In this document: piece after piece, positions 5,597-5,950 of the stretch
Layout of the letters: each line of letters opens with the position of its first letter
How positions within the stretch are numbered: position 1 is the stretch's first letter
From: Bryobacterales bacterium
GTDB lineage: Bacteria; Acidobacteriota; Terriglobia; Bryobacterales; Bryobacteraceae
NCBI GenBank assembly: GCA_020853155.1
Contig: JADYZL010000019.1
Coordinates: forward strand, 1-5,950
DNA: 5,950 bases
Direction of reading: 5' to 3'
The notes under the pieces: generated by a model
What the model was told of the DNA's origin: nothing
The model's input: the letters and a program-made list of their open reading frames with translations, nothing else
The model's database searches: none
Made by a program: the position numbers and the translations under genes

Positions 5597-5950
5597 CTAT
5601 TGCTTCGCCCGCTCCAGATCCGCATCCGCGGGGACCGCCATCTCGCCCTCGGACTTGCTCACATACGCGCAGCAGACCAAGTCGCCCGTTACATTCGTCA
5701 CGGTGCGCATCATGTCGAGGATCCGGTCCACGCCGAGGATCAGCGAGATCCCGGCGGCCAATTGGCTTCCCAGCCCGAGAGATTGCAGCACGATGATGAT
5801 GGTGATGATGCCCGCGCTTGGAACCCCCGCCGTTCCGATCGCCGCCAGGGTCGCCGTGAGCACGATCTTGAGCTGATCGGCCAAGCCGAACTCCAGGCCG
5901 TAAATCTGGCCAATAAACATCACGGCAACCGCCTGGTAGAGCGCCGTGCC
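5597..5950 (-). CDS. Partial dicarboxylate/amino acid:cation symporter (DAACS family), C-terminus
   Basis: The last 117 codons of a gene entering from the right edge are present, ending with TAG at 5597-5599. The protein is an inner-membrane sodium- or proton-coupled importer of glutamate, aspartate or C4-dicarboxylates (GltP/DctA/GltPh family). The fragment opens with GTALYQAVAVMFIGQ, matching transmembrane helix 7 and what follows it. It continues with AAIGTAGVPSAG, the helical hairpin 2 tip that gates the substrate site, and then GVDRILDMMRTVTNVTGD, the transmembrane helix 8 signature. In that signature the Asp of LDMMR, the Arg-Thr and the Asn and Asp of NVTGD correspond to GltPh residues that bind substrate and sodium. 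The retained Arg favours an acidic substrate over a neutral amino acid. The tail is short and charged. The exact substrate cannot be decided from this fragment, so no symbol is given. Confidence 0.95.
   Translation of the reverse strand, partial: GTALYQAVAVMFIGQIYGLEFGLADQLKIVLTATLAAIGTAGVPSAGIITIIIVLQSLGLGSQLAAGISLILGVDRILDMMRTVTNVTGDLVCCAYVSKSEGEMAVPADADLERAKQ

Overview
The window is GC-rich, gene-dense bacterial chromosome. The GC-rich codon use, short intergenic gaps and style of proteins would suit a soil Acidobacteriota lineage such as Bryobacteraceae/Solibacter. That is only an impression: there is no rRNA or marker gene here, and I could not search a database. I see no mobile element, CRISPR array, tRNA or rRNA.

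Layout, left to right. (1) Positions 1-497, minus strand: the N-terminal 165 residues of a protein with an NlpC/P60-like Asp-Cys-Asn-Gly-Phe motif; its 3' end lies off the left edge. (2) Positions 498-661: a 164-bp divergent intergenic region. (3) Positions 662-3103, plus strand: an 813-residue HerA/DUF87-type P-loop ATPase with a proline-rich linker and a C-terminal coiled-coil region interrupted by a glycine-rich stretch. (4) Positions 3133-3768, minus strand: a complete PduO-type corrinoid adenosyltransferase, convergent with the ATPase. (5) Positions 3769-3921: a 153-bp divergent intergenic region holding a strong imperfect hairpin on the adenosyltransferase side and an extended -10 promoter candidate on the other side. 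(6) Positions 3922-5049, plus strand: a putatively exported protein that I read as three consecutive RidA/YjgF-like domains. (7) Positions 5089-5358, minus strand: a small cysteine-rich protein I do not recognise. (8) Positions 5359-5596: about 240 bp in which I see no convincing gene, promoter or terminator. (9) Positions 5597-5950, minus strand: the C-terminal 117 residues of a glutamate/aspartate/dicarboxylate:cation symporter (DAACS family), running off the right edge.

No long operon is visible; neighbours are arranged as divergent or convergent pairs. The adenosyltransferase makes adenosylcobalamin and the symporter imports acidic amino acids or dicarboxylates, both ordinary metabolism. 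The parts most worth a second look are the exported triple RidA-like protein, whose repeats seem to lack the canonical catalytic arginine, and the large ATPase divergently paired with a cysteine-peptidase-like protein. No function for either can be proven from sequence alone.
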